From contig JAPYMA010000328.1 of assembly GCA_035041965.1 (NCBI GenBank), positions 328,663-392,662 of the forward strand: a stretch of DNA of 64,000 nucleotides, written 5' to 3'. Positions 37,159-49,400 of this stretch are shown here, piece after piece. Made by a program: the position numbers and the translations under genes. Source of the DNA: Anisakis pegreffii (lineage: Eukaryota > Nematoda > Chromadorea > Rhabditida > Anisakidae). The stretch's first letter is position 1; each line of letters begins with the position of its first letter. Below the pieces are notes generated by a model. It was not told where the DNA came from. It did not search any database and was given only the letters and a program-made list of their open reading frames with translations.

Positions 37159-37446
37159 TCAGTGATACAGTGCTGTGTTGAGATTGTAATTGTCTCCTCG
37201 CTAAGGCAAACGAGGTCCTGATTCCTCTAGGCAGAAATTCTCTCCTTCTCCGTTACACTGAATGAATTTTCATCAGTTAGAAGCAAACGTTACTTGAATG
37301 TCATTCTCCATGATATTGGAGAATTGCATTGGTCCGAAAAAAATGAAAAGAAGGGCTGCGAATGTGGAAAGAATCTCTCCAATATATTCAAGCAATCCCA
37401 CCAGCGAGCGTCGAAGAGAACGAGATTTTTCTGCGTTTTCTATCAT
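37159..37446 (-). CDS. Candidate small single-pass membrane protein
   Basis: Two minus-strand exons join in phase: 37446-37294 (after TTGTCCAG, starting with ATG; donor CAA/GTAACG) and 37200-37159 (acceptor GCCTTAG, TGA stop). Together they give 64 residues if the ATG is the start; otherwise this is the 3' end of a longer gene. The sequence has a basic N-terminus (KSRSLRRS), one hydrophobic segment (IGEILSTFAALLFIFFGPM) and a polar tail with RGDNYN. The layout of Arg-rich stretch, one helix and Gly/Asn tail weakly recalls selenoprotein-K-like small ER proteins, but I would not assign that. Confidence 0.35.
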
Positions 37447-38106
37447 CTGGACAAAACTGAGCACGCGAATAAGTGATTTTAGCAATCATCGCCTTAATGA
37501 TTCTCGAAGACTATTTCACTAAATTACATTCTTTGAATCTGTTGTTGGTATGACAATTTCAATTCCGTATCGCACTACTTGGTGACGTTCTTGAATGTTA
37601 TTGACTAAGAAAGGCAGAAGATTTTTAATCTGTTGCAAAATCGATTTAGAATTGGTCGATTACTATTTGTGTTTTAACAGAGTGGATATCCACCGCATAA
37701 GAATTCTCGTTCAAAAAGTATTTCCTTGATATTATTGTTCGACATTAACACTCGTCAAAGCCATGACAACCGCTCTATTCAAACTTCATTCATGCGCCTA
37801 TCAATGAGACAACTATGGTGGTTACATTCTACTGGACCTGAGAATCGTCCAGCGATTCTTATCAGTGCACATTGATTAGCCGAACTACAACGGTCATTGT
37901 CCATAGCAACCCGGAATACAGCCGCTGCTTACCGATCACCTGGTTTTCGAGCTTCGCGAAATTATGTTTATTTGGCATGTTATTGTCGACTGTCTTCTTC
38001 CCTCATCCGTAGCTTAAGAATCTAGGCCTCAATACGTTTAGAAATTCATAACGTTCATCTCACAATGTCCCAGTTTTTATTGGTATATATCACGCTATAT
38101 TTTTAT

Positions 38107-39016
38107 TGGTTTATATCACGCTCATCTGGATGCATTTTTATGTAATAGACTAACAGAAATAATCACATTTTCTAATAAAAACAAAGAGCAGCGAAGTTCA
38201 ATGAAATTTTGACTCGTTTCCTCCCACAAGATTTGTTCGGCTTCAATATTCCGTCTGTTAATTCAACTTCATGTTCCAAAGACTGCAAGTCTTTTTACTT
38301 CGCTATTTGGAAACGTTTTCATCCGATCGAAATGTACATAAATTCTCACTGAGTTCACTCATAGTGAGAGTTCATTGCCGAAGTGAGCAAAGTTGTTCCA
38401 TTCAAAAGGATCTTAAGCTTGAATATCAAGTACATTTGCATGATTTTTGATCGAAATTATCAAATATGTAAGTGCTCGATGGTTCGATGAAAATCCATTG
38501 CGGATATTTTTTTACTTTTTTAGATAAACTTCGAACTTTTAATTATTTCGAAATTCAAATTATATAATTCATGCGATGCATTTTTACCGTAAAAAATCGA
38601 AATTTCCGAAACGGCAGAATTCAGCTGACGTTAATACTGAGAAAAAATGGACTTGAAACATTGCAAATAAGTGTTTGAGAATCAAGAATTTCATATTTAC
38701 ATGCAATTGTACTGTTATTAGCTTAGACCCGAGATGACAAGATGCCTTAGCATAGAATATGCAGTATGCCCTTGCGGCATGATCATTGGCATCATTATAT
38801 GAAATATTAATTTGAATTTGAATACTTAGTTCCTTGGATTTGTTCAATAATTTGTTGAATTAGCTCCTTTCTGATTAATAATGAACATATTGGTTCGAAA
38901 AAATGTGTTTAAATATGTCCCGCATCGATATTTCAATAATTTTTCGATCCCGAGATTATCCCGGGATCAAAAATCGATCCCTGGATTGAAAAGTCGTCGG
39001 GATTTTGCAAACCCTA
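38107..39016 (-). mobile_element. hAT-type non-autonomous element, truncated inverted copy
   Basis: About 910 bp closely similar to the reverse complement of 43526-44452, including a shared 87-residue chance open frame (minus 38847-38584). The intact end at 39006-39016 reads TGCAAACCCTA, the same terminal sequence as the right-hand copy. The other end breaks off near 38107, within an imperfect 28-bp duplication (TTTTATTGGT(A/T)TATATCACGCT). About 23 bp of the subterminal region present in the other copy is missing. Confidence 0.8.
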
Positions 39017-39148
39017 ATTCCGACCATATGATAGGCCAATTAGAGGTTTTATTGGACCCACTTGTTGCTTTCGAATTACTTCCGTTTTGTTTTTTTCAAC
39101 TCTCAATGAATATACGCCGCGAAAGAATAGTGAGAAAGCCGTCGGTGA

Positions 39149-39540
39149 TTGTTGAGAATGATCACTCTGTTAGGAAACTTTAGGGCATCATTAAGAAATA
39201 CTCCTTCCATTGTGGAAGAGCCAACGACATCTCCAGCCCCATTCACAACCTCGGAACAAACAATGCTGATGCCATCGTTACACACAAGTATTGATGGAAC
39301 GACGACGGCGGCAGAAACATCAGGCAGTGCCGAAAAATTAGCAACATCATCCACAACGTCAGCGGGCACGGAAGCAACAACATCCCCAGAAACACCACCT
39401 ACCTGTACACAACCAACAGGGAGCACATCAAATACCCCACCAATTCGAAGCACGTAACAACCACGTCAGTAGAACCTGCCAGCACGGATCAAGCAGCGTC
39501 ATTAACACCATATTCCTTCAACTCAGGAGTAGAATCTTTG
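39149..39540 (+). CDS. Thr/Ser/Pro-rich mucin-like ORF with a frameshift
   Basis: The frame 39149-39457 is strongly biased to Thr, Ser and Pro (for example TTSPAPFTTSEQ, TSSTTSAGTEATTSPETPP), as in O-glycosylated extracellular linkers. It stops at AGCACGTAA, but shifting by one base gives GTAACAACCACGTCAGTAGA, which continues the same composition (VTTTSVEPASTDQAASL) to about 39540. The natural reading is a 1-bp deletion, a sequencing error, or splicing at AGCAC/GTAACA. No signal peptide or anchor was found upstream, so the N-terminus is unknown. It may be an exon of a larger mucin-like gene or a young pseudogene. Confidence 0.4.
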
Positions 39541-41885
39541 TGAGCATCGGGCGCATGGTTACACATTTTCACTTCATTATTTCGCTCGGGCAGTGGTTCC
39601 CATCCAACTCAGTTGTTGTCAAGGGCAATGGTGCAGCCAATATACTGATATCGACAGCTGGCATTTTCCCTAGAGGATTTTCGAGTTCATCAGATGATAA
39701 TCTCATCCGACCTATGTGAGATGCGAACGGGTTGCGCTGTCTGAGGAAAAAGCAATAGACATCAAAATATTCTGGCTCCAGGTTTCAAGAGGTTGTCTCG
39801 TTGCACCCTCTTAAACATCGAATCAATCGATGAGAAGACGGTGGTTTGGTGTGCTGCAGAAGATCGTAACGTTTTTATGCATCCTGACAAGGAAAAATTA
39901 TCGTCCCTAATATAGTGTCGGACGAGGTAAAAAAAACGCCTCATAACATCTCACCTGCATACTTGCGTTAGCTTATTGAAAACTGAACCGTTGGAAACCA
40001 AACTGAATGCTACCAACAGAAGTTTTTACCAATTCCCAGATTTTTCGAGAAAAGCACCAGAACGTAAATGTTGAGGTTTACAAAAAATAGACATAAATGT
40101 GTGACCAGCTGCATGATATAGACATGATCGCATTTAAAAAGTACATCTCTTATCTTACATTCAATATGAGAAATAGAATAACAAAATTGCATATTTTATA
40201 TAAAAGACATTACAAATAATGGCATCATTATGAATCATTCTTTCATGTGTGAAATGTTATGAATGACTGTATTACAAAATTCGCTTTCAACGCGACAAAT
40301 GCAGTGGTTCTCATAGGAGGCTGATTTAGGATGTCGGAGGAATATTTCCAGAGCAGATCGACAGACGTATATTTCCGGCCGTTGTTGTGTCATGATGGAA
40401 CGCCGTTGTGATGGCAAAACTTTCTTCATCTTATTTTCCGAGTATCCTTATCTCAACAAAATCAGTTTGAAATGGTCATAAGTATTTCGTGAGTTCCTCA
40501 ATATGTTGACTGGTATCGTCTATTCAAGCATTCAGTTGGGAAATTATTCGTAAATCTGGTCGAAATAAAAAATTCGCTGAACGGTTTCTGATCAGAACAG
40601 GACGAAAGAAATGGAATTTTTGATGACGAGAACTGAATGAAGAATTTGGGAAAGTAATAATAATAAAGAAATATTAGGCAATCAGAAAACTTAATTTGAG
40701 AATTGGATCTTTTTTTGTACATTTTTACAGCCCTTCAAACGATTTCAACCCCAAATTCATAAAGCATATTCTGTCCGGCTCAAAATCTCACGCTTTAATC
40801 TGTTTTGCAGCTTGCATTTTAATGAGGCACGGGCATCAGAAAACGGGAATATGCAAATCAGGCGTAAACATGCAGTTTGTTGTTTATATATATAGGAAAA
40901 TGATCCTCACAGTTATTGTTCATCAAGCGCAATTTGTTCTGAAAATGTCACACAACGTCGAAACGCCGACCGTGTTCAAGTTGTTTGCTCCTCAACTGCT
41001 GCAATACCCCCTAGCGGTGAGAGGAAATAATATTCACATTAGGTGATTTTAGGAAAACAGAATGAACTTCTTGAATTCAATAGAGTGCGCTCTTCTCTCC
41101 CTTGGAAGTGGTTGTCAAATACTGGTTGTAATTGAGAGGAAGAATGAATGATTCAGCCGGTATGTCAGTCTGAGCTGGCGATTTACAGAAATCGTCGAGA
41201 ACCAAAATGAGTTCAAGCAATAGGTCTCGAGTTTATGTTTATGTTAACTTTTTTTCCCAGATGCATTGATCAGGGGGATGCCTGTTCATTTGATCGCAAA
41301 GACCCATCAGCAACCTAAAAGATCGTAGGAAAGTCAAAAAAAATCACTGATCCGGCATCCATGATCGATCAAACGTAGTCGAACAAGATCATTCAGTTGC
41401 TTAACACTTTAGTATTTACTTTGTGTATATTCAATTCATGATACGCAATTTCTGAATATCTATCGATTAATTGATTGATTGGCTTGAGGTAGGTAATGTG
41501 CTTTTAGCCAAGGATCTACTTCAACGTCACTGCAGCCATACCTTATTTGACTGGTACTTTAGTTGACTGCTTTCCAGATTTGGGTACGTCCCGCTATCCT
41601 CCATACATAGAATCGTCATTTCACTTTCTCGCCCTCCCGTCCCAGCTGTAACCAAGCTTAGAAAAGAGTCAAAATTCAGCTCTATCATGACCTGGAGGGA
41701 CTGACGAAGATCGAACATTTTAATCAGAAGGCGTAATGCCTAATAGTTCTGAGAGGATGAAACTACCGGAATAAAAGCACTCGCGACTGGTAAATACCAT
41801 CGCGCCGTTGCTATTAACAGCGTTTTGTGACGATTAGCTGGGTTGATGGTTATTCCAGGTATTTTGCTCAAAATATTCCGAGAAG

Positions 41886-42808
41886 ATGGCCAAATTGTGG
41901 TTCATGTTCGCTGTGGTAATGTTGTTATCTGCACAAGTTTGTTTAGCACAACCCGGAGCCGGTTGGTGGGCGGATCTATATATGCCAAATAGTATGTTAA
42001 TTTGCTCTAACGTTACATTCACTGCTCACGAATAAATTGCATGAATTTGAAATTGATTTAAACGATGAGATTGGTATAGAGGGGGCGCACATTTCGAATG
42101 TGCCTTTGGAATGCCGAGATTACAAATTTACAGAAAATTAGCCTCACATGCCAATTAATTTGAAGCATCCCTCATTCAGCGTTGTGAGGATGAAACACGA
42201 GGGGATTATTGCGCAGAATCTCTGCAACTCATTGTTAATGATTATAGCCTTTCAGTATAGGAATATCATTATTCACTGAGTCATTATCATTTCTTAATTA
42301 TTAATTTAAAAGATTTTTTCAGGTGATAGCGCAGAAGCAACGCGGGTTCACAAAAGTAAGTTTATTTTTCAGAGAAATCATGAATTGTAACGAAATCAAG
42401 CGGCCATAACACGAATTCAATGAAAATGTAGTCTGAGCGCAATTCAGGTGTCAGTTCAATTCCTGCCAATGAAACCTCAAATGTAATATTTTTGATGATT
42501 TTGAAATCAAAAATGCCAGATTTAGTATGTGTGAAGGTTCTGAAATATGATTTTTTTCAGATCTAGGCCCTAACGCACCGCATGTCTTCAAAAGTAAGTT
42601 CTTACTTATTTTATAGAGAACTCATGAATTGAAATGGAATTATGTTTTTTTTCCAAACGCTCGAGTTTCTGCAAATAATTCAAACCAATTCCCAAATGCT
42701 CGAGCTTCTGCAAATAATTCAAGTTCTGCCAAAAGTATCTTGTTAATTTCAGCGGAAGATTACATCAGAATTGGTCGCCCGTACTTACCCCGTCTTAAAC
42801 GCTCCTGA
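41886..42808 (+). CDS. Small secreted protein with duplicated 33-nt micro-exons
   Basis: Four exons, 41886-41991, 42323-42355, 42561-42593 and 42753-42808, join in phase into 75 residues. Exon 1 encodes a clear signal peptide (MAKLWFMFAVVMLLSAQVC, cleavage likely after CLA) and the start of the mature chain (QPGAGWWADLYMPN). Exons 2 and 3 are both exactly 33 nt, both phase 1-1, encoding SDSAEATRVHK and NLGPNAPHVFK, and their downstream introns are similar. They are therefore a tandem exon duplication, removable or repeatable without changing frame. Exon 4 encodes TEDYIRIGRPYLPRLKRS and stops. The mature chain has about 54 residues and no cysteines; it has a GR pair and a KR near the end that could be processing sites. 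I know no homologue. It might be a peptide-hormone precursor or an effector-like secreted protein. Splice sites are good at every junction (GTATGT, GTAAGT; TTTTTTCAG, AATTTCAG). Confidence 0.6.
42659..42711. repeat. Two-copy direct repeat in the last intron of the micro-exon gene
   Basis: CTCGAG(T/C)TTCTGCAAATAATTCAA occurs twice with about 15 bp between the copies. Confidence 0.75.
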
Positions 42809-43525
42809 GCCTGATGATTGTGTCGGATAAATTATATGCCGAGTGAATATGTTCCTGTGAATACTTTTCCTATATGTCGAATGAATGTTCACTGTTGTTA
42901 ACTGCAAAATGTATTCGATGTTTCTTTTCAAATTTAAGTGAACTACTCCAGCGAAGTAAAAAAAATCATTTCTGACCAGATTATCTGCAAAGTGATTAGT
43001 GGATTTCCATGAGATTGAATAGTGGAAATGAAAAAGTCTTATTCAGAACCTTCTGCAAACATGCTCTCAGAAACATTCTGGCACAGGACATTATTTGCAA
43101 GTGCTTGCGTTCCTGATCGGCACAGTACGTGATGTTACTTGTGTTGCTGATGCGAAGACGACAATTAATAATATGGTTTATCCTCACGATAAATAAAGAC
43201 GATAATAACGGTTGGGTGGAGTGAAGATACACTAACGGTTGAATGACGAAAGATGCCGATGATGACTCATACACAACAACAACACTGGATACACGAACAA
43301 CACACTGACTGACTAATACAGAGGAACTGATATAACCACACTGAGCTACCTATATAGTGATTGAGATTAGCTGATCACAAAACAACGGTCACGAGTTGCC
43401 AACGGTGACCGGAGAACACACGACATGCAAAGCACCATAGAGAGACACACAAGAAACCCCAAACAATCAACAAGGGGTCATCGGTTTATCTTAACAGCAA
43501 ATGGAATTATTACAGACGTTATATT

Positions 43526-44822
43526 CAGGGTTTGCAAAATCCCGACGACTTTTCAATCCTTGGATCGGGATTTAATCCCGGGATCGATTTTTGATCCCGG
43601 GATAACCCCAGGATCGAACAATTATTGAAATATCGATGCGGGACATGTTTAAACACACTTTTTCGAACCAATATGTTCATTATTAATACGAAAGGAGCTA
43701 ATTCAACAAATTATTGAACAAATCCAAGGAACTAAGTATTCAAATTCAAATTGATATTTCATATAATGATGCTAATGATCATGCCGCAAGGGCATACTGC
43801 ATATTCTATGCTAAGGCATCTTGTCATCTCGGGTCTAAGCTAATAACAATACACTTGCATGTAAATATGAAATTCTTGATTCTCGAACACTTATTTGCAA
43901 TGTTTCAAGTCCATTTTCTCTCAGTATTAACGTCAGCTGAATTCTGCCGTTTCGGAAATTTCGATTTTTTACGGTAAAAATGCATCGCATGAATTATATC
44001 ATTCGAGTTTTGCAAAAATTAAAAGTTCGAAGTTTATCTAAAAACGTAAAAAAAATATCCGCAATGGATTTTCATCGAACCATCGAGCACTTACGTATTT
44101 GATAATTTCGATCAAAAATCATGCAAATGTACTTGATATTCAAGCATAAGATCCTTTTGAATGGAACAACTTTGCTCACTTCGGCAATGAACTCTCACTA
44201 TGAGTGAACTCAGTGAGAATTTATGTACATTTCGATCGGATGAAAACGTTTCCAAATAGCGAAGTAAAAAGACTTGCAGTCTTTGGAACATGAAGTTGAA
44301 TTAACAGACGGAATATTGAAGCCGAACAAATCTTGTGGGAGGAAACGAGTCAAAATTTCATTGAACTTTGCTGCTCTTGGTTTTTATTAGAAAATGTGAT
44401 TATTTCTGTTGGTCTACATAAAAATGCACCCAAATGAGCGTGATATAAACCAATAAAGAGCAGAATAATCAGTTAAATATTCAATGAAATGTAACGTAAA
44501 AAATCATCGAGCTGTCGTTGATCATGTCATTCGTCCGAATTGCGTCTATTTCCTTAGCTGAACATCAATGATAGGGGTAAACAGCGAAGATAACTGCATA
44601 TAAATTAGATGGGAATTATTAAGGCTTGCTTCAAGATGGGCGTACTATCAAAATTCACACAAATTGACCTGTTTTGCCAAATCCCGAAATCCCGGGATTT
44701 TTCAAAACTTCAATCCCGGGAACTTCAAAACTTCAAAACTTCAATCCCGAGATCATAGTTCTGATCCCGGGATCGGGATCAGAACTATGATCTCGGGATC
44801 CCAGGATCCCGTGCAAACCCTA
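43526..44822 (+). mobile_element. hAT-type non-autonomous element with perfect 8-bp target duplication
   Basis: A 1297-bp element. The ends are CAGGGTTTGCA (43526) and TGCAAACCCTA (to 44822), i.e. CAGGG/TAGGG starts fitting the hAT rule (C/T)A(A/G)NG. The flanks are the exact 8-bp repeat GTTATATT (43518-43525 and 44823-44830). Subterminal sequence is full of CCCGGGATC motifs. No transposase is encoded, so it would depend on an enzyme from elsewhere. The left 0.9 kb is repeated in inverted orientation at 38107-39016. Confidence 0.85.
44748..44797. repeat. Subterminal perfect hairpin of the hAT-type element
   Basis: GAGATCATAGTTCTGATCCC and its exact reverse complement GGGATCAGAACTATGATCTC face each other with a few bases between, just inside the right end. 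Confidence 0.85.
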
Positions 44823-44830
44823 GTTATATT

Positions 44831-46362
44831 CAATATAGTTCAGAGGATTTCTAAAAAATCCTGCTCAGGAGAACGTTTATGAGTAGTTCCCAGCATGCTG
44901 CCAAAATCTGAGGTTGCAACATACGTCAACATGAAGTATGTACTCCACATAATCAGTGAGTTGAGCTTAACAAATCAAAGTATGGTTTCGATATGAGGTT
45001 GTATTTCATTTTTACCATTCACTTGAAGCAACTCATGCTGTAACCGCTCGTTCTGCTTACAGTCGACTACATTTAAACCGAAACTGAAGTGTCAATCACT
45101 CCCAGTGTCGGTTCCACAATCAAGCAATCAATATTTCATCAGTGTCTGATCCTCCTTCATCGCGACAAGCATTCAAAAAACAACTAGGGAGGTTGTGGTG
45201 AAGGGTTGCAACTTCGAATTAATCGTTCTATGTAAACCGCTGTACAATTGTGCCTTTCCGTTAATCGCGAAATTTGTTCAATAGCCCATAACCTGCGGAG
45301 ATCGGGAATAGTTTCCTCCACACTCCTCTCGATTGCAGTTCCATCACAGGTTTGCTCGGCATCATTCAACAATCACTATGTTGTTAACCGACACCAAATC
45401 TTCACTCAATAAGTTTCAGGCCACATGAGCAGTTCATCCTCAGTGCACTTCACGGCATATGAATAGATCAGTTTTCAATTTCTCCAAGATATCGAAACAA
45501 ATCATAGTGCCATGGCGATGAATATTCACTTCTGGTTCACTTAATTTATAAGGAAGCATGAGAATGTTAGGGATTAACTAAGCAGTGTGTAAGGATATTA
45601 TGGGCAACTTATAACATGGAAATTCATTGCTTTACAGTGAGAGATAAGAAATAATCGTTTTCAATGCGGTTCTTTATCAAGTGTCACATTTTTCGAACAA
45701 AATATACCTTCTAGATGTTAATATCACTCTCAAAAGATATCTTCAAATCCACTTCAAGTCAGCAGCGTCGGACGAAAATCTATGATGAAATGAAATCATC
45801 GAACTCAAAACCATTTCGGGAGTATCAATTTTCATTTCAGATTCAAAAAATTATTCTTTTCAGCGAAACGTTGATAATGATAATGTCAATGTTACTCACA
45901 GTTCGATGACAACAAATTGACTAACGAAAATTTCCGTCCCAATGCGAAACATCAACAGCTTTGAAGTGTGTCACAGTCTGTGAAGAATCCACAAACAAAT
46001 CTCATTCCGTCTTATCATACTTAACAAGAGAGTCATTTCGAAATCATTCAGTAAATGATTAATTGTTCTGAGGCGTACTTTTATGATCCCTTATGAGTGT
46101 CACAGTTATGCTAATGGCATAATTTAGTTGTACATTGGGCTCTCTCAATCTAGCACTCGCTATCGTTTTGATGGAACCAGTTCATGTCAACAACTAATGA
46201 TGACCCTTTCAAACGAGTTCCCTTCTGTCACCTCTGAATTATGCACTGAATGAATGCGCTTAATATTTCACTGTTGAATAGATTTTCTTGTTTTTTTGCT
46301 GTTTGATTTCATCTCAAAGTTGTGGTCACGAAATCAGTGTTGTGGAATTCATCACAATCTGA
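44831..46362. other. Intergenic, nothing firm
   Basis: A minus-strand frame at 45372-45184 (contains IPDLRRLWAIEQI) weakly recalls retroelement polyprotein sequence but is too short to call. No other feature is supported. Confidence 0.3.
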
Positions 46363-46437
46363 ATGAAAAGTGCATTAGCTTGCCGATTGCATCTTATCAG
46401 TATCTTGCATTATCTGTTTGCTGGAAGTTCTCGTTGC
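46363..46437 (+). CDS. Possible signal-peptide exon (first exon of the metalloproteinase?)
   Basis: ATG followed by 25 codons encoding MKSALACRLHLISILHYLFA and GSSRC, a good signal peptide, ending at a TGC/GTATAT donor in phase 0. It lies on the same strand 3.3 kb upstream of the first metalloproteinase exon I recognise. The link is inferred only from position and from the need for a signal peptide. Confidence 0.35.
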
Positions 46438-49400
46438 GTATATTTCAGCAAGAAATCCAATAGCTGAAAAGTATCACATCGTGATTATTGAAGTGATACA
46501 AAAACGAAAATATTCATCCGATAATTGCTATTGTTGAGCGAATGATGAGCAACAATGATCATGCTAAACATAACCTTTAAAAGAGTCGAGAATTCATCTC
46601 AGTTATGAGTCGACGTGAGGGAAGAAACAAATTGCTCACAAATGAGATGTTGCATTGAGCTGCTGTAAAAAATCTTCACCGATAATGTGATTAAACCAGA
46701 AATTGACGACACTGAACTGTGACGTTTCAAATGATTAACGAACCGTTCGATTTCGAATCAATTGTGTGCGAACAAAACTCTGTTAATGCGACTTCTATGA
46801 CCTAAGTCTATTTGGAGTATTGATAAAGATTTTATGGCTCACATTCGTGAGTTTAAGTGCGTGACCAATATCACTTTCTTTTCTGGATGATTGCTCGCAA
46901 TAAGCAAAATTTACCTGAAACGGAAGAAAGCATCAATCACAGCATTCATCATTCATTTCAAATACTCTCAATTTTGTACTAACTACCGGAAGTGCATCGT
47001 TTCTCATTTTTGGGTGTGAAAGTGATTGGTGTGTGGCAAAAGAACTTCAAAATTTCAGGTTTAAAATTCGCGGCACGTGATTTGGCCGCGGGGCATGTTC
47101 CAAGCATCCATCCCACTTCGCTCCTTACCAATCCACTCACTCACTCACCTATTCATCTGCTTTTTTAAGGAACAAAACAAGTGATAGTCTTGCCGAATTG
47201 CATTGGTTCTCATCATTGGTTCATTTCATTCCTACATTCTTATGACGACCGTTTGTCTCACAAACCTGTCTCTGCGCTTGACTACTTCGTGATCGAACAA
47301 CCTTGCTCCATTTATAGAGATTCATCACCGCACTGCTATTCTCTTCAAGACGAAGGAAAAAGGTCGTTATGATTCTGAGTTCGAGGTTTCAGAATCTGTT
47401 ACTTTCAGCTGTTGTTGTATTTCTCGAATGTGATCCGTGTACCATTGCGGCACCACTACCGGAATCGCACCAAAGTAATGACTTTGCATTTTCAATTGAT
47501 CAATGTAATTTATCATGATGATTTATCACAGTTGTTTACAATAATTTGGAATCTTCAACGAGAACGTTTTTCCGCAATGCCCAGTGTTTCTGCGCGTGAT
47601 TACAGCCTGCTGGGTTTTTCGGTGTGCTCGTTTCGTCGCGAGTAATTTTCATCCTTAATCACCAAATTATTGAGTAACTACAAGAACATGATTGCATTTT
47701 TGCGCATTTCAAAAAGTCACCTGAAGCTTGTAGCGGATTTTGACGGATATTCCGAAATTTATAGCAGAATTCGAATCTCCAGAGCAATTTTTGCACTTGT
47801 TGCCTCCCCCCCAACTCAGAGCATATGCGATGAACTGTCTTGAAATGCATTCGCAATTTTGTGATGAAATTTGAACACGATATTAAAGCTGAGAATAATA
47901 AAGTATGTTGCGAAATACAGCACGCTTTAGGGCATTAAGCTATAGTTCACAGTTTGGAAGTGCAAACTTCGAGGGTACAAAAGTATTGATTGACATCTGT
48001 AGTGAGTGCTCTAATTTCATACACCTTGCGAGCAATCGCAACAATTTTGTTTCGAACGGTTATATTTTCGATGAGAAAACGTGAAATTCATCGAAAGAGG
48101 TTGGCTCTGTAGTTGAAATTCGTTGTGTGTTTGAACAAATGCAATAGAGAGAATTATGACGATACATGTTCCATTTTAAAAACTTCCATCTTGGAAATTT
48201 TGTCGACTGTCAATGGTTATTGAACCGAGGCGGTAAAGAATATCAATGATAGTGATCGTCAGTTCTTTAGTTCTCAAAAATACTTACGACACTTAGTTAG
48301 TATTTTCGATAGTAAACTCATTGTCAGCTAGTTCGATGTTACTCATACCGAAGTGTAGTTTCTCTTATGAAATTTCAAAGTCCAAGTTAACCATAGCTGA
48401 CATTGCATACTGTTGTAAAGAAGTATCGCACTGAACCAAAATCAATCAGCTTTTAGCGTTATTTTGCGGAAATCGTGAACTGCAACGGCAAGAATCGCAT
48501 ACTAAACGACAACGACGGTCACTGAACGGAGGTTTGTGTTGCTTTATGACCACTGCATTCTCTCCCACATTATATTGTATCTGTGTACTCGGCTTTATGA
48601 ATGAAAATGCATCCAATTGTGATTTATTTCTCAAAGACGAATGCTTCCGAATTAGGTCCAACTTACCGCTGAGTAATCGTTGGATTAGTGATAAATTTCT
48701 ATTACTTGTCAATGAATCACTCCTGTGAATCGTCAGAAACATAACTCACCAATATTATTCTTCGGATCAAAATCAGAGAATGCATCAGCCAAAGACAATA
48801 AATTTTAATGACGCAACCCAACCATCATCACGTCTTGTTCTGTTCATCGATCAATCGAAAACAATCAAACAAATATGATATGGTGCGGAAACGGAGCAAT
48901 ACATATAAGAAAGCACTCATTCATCTCTCTTCTCCTGCGTTTACTAATTCCCGGACTATCCCGTTAAACGTTTCCGTTTTTTTCTAATTTTGTATTTGAT
49001 TCGTTTGTTCAATTGCGTAATATGCAGTGATATTTATTGTGCCACCAGTTCATGAACATTTTGATGAAATTGCTTCCCGCAATGGCTCATGATGAGGCTC
49101 TCCTAACTTGATTTCTCTTCACCGTTACAATGAATACATCCATTGAGCAAAACTGTTGCAAAATTACTCGCTCTCAACCATGGACTGATAATATCCGCTT
49201 GACTGAGGGAGTTGTAGACTTGTTCCGTCTTACTCCAACCATTAAAAAATTATTGTAAGGATATGATTGAAGAACGTTAAGAGCACTTCCAATGCACTGC
49301 TGAGGATCCTGTTTTTTTTTTTTCGCTGTGCACAAAAGAACTCGGTAATCGTCTCATCTTGATACTGATGGAACAAATTTTGGTCGCTCAGTTAAATGGT

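Noticed and set aside
36794..37165. Plus-strand 123-codon open frame
   Set aside because: No family features and no convincing acceptor; it overlaps a minus-strand exon candidate at its end.
38584..38847. 87-codon open frame shared by both hAT copies
   Set aside because: It occurs in both copies only because the element is repeated. It has no transposase features and is most likely chance.
45184..45372. Minus-strand frame resembling retroelement sequence
   Set aside because: Only a short LWAIEQI-type string recalls BEL/Pao polyproteins; not enough to call.
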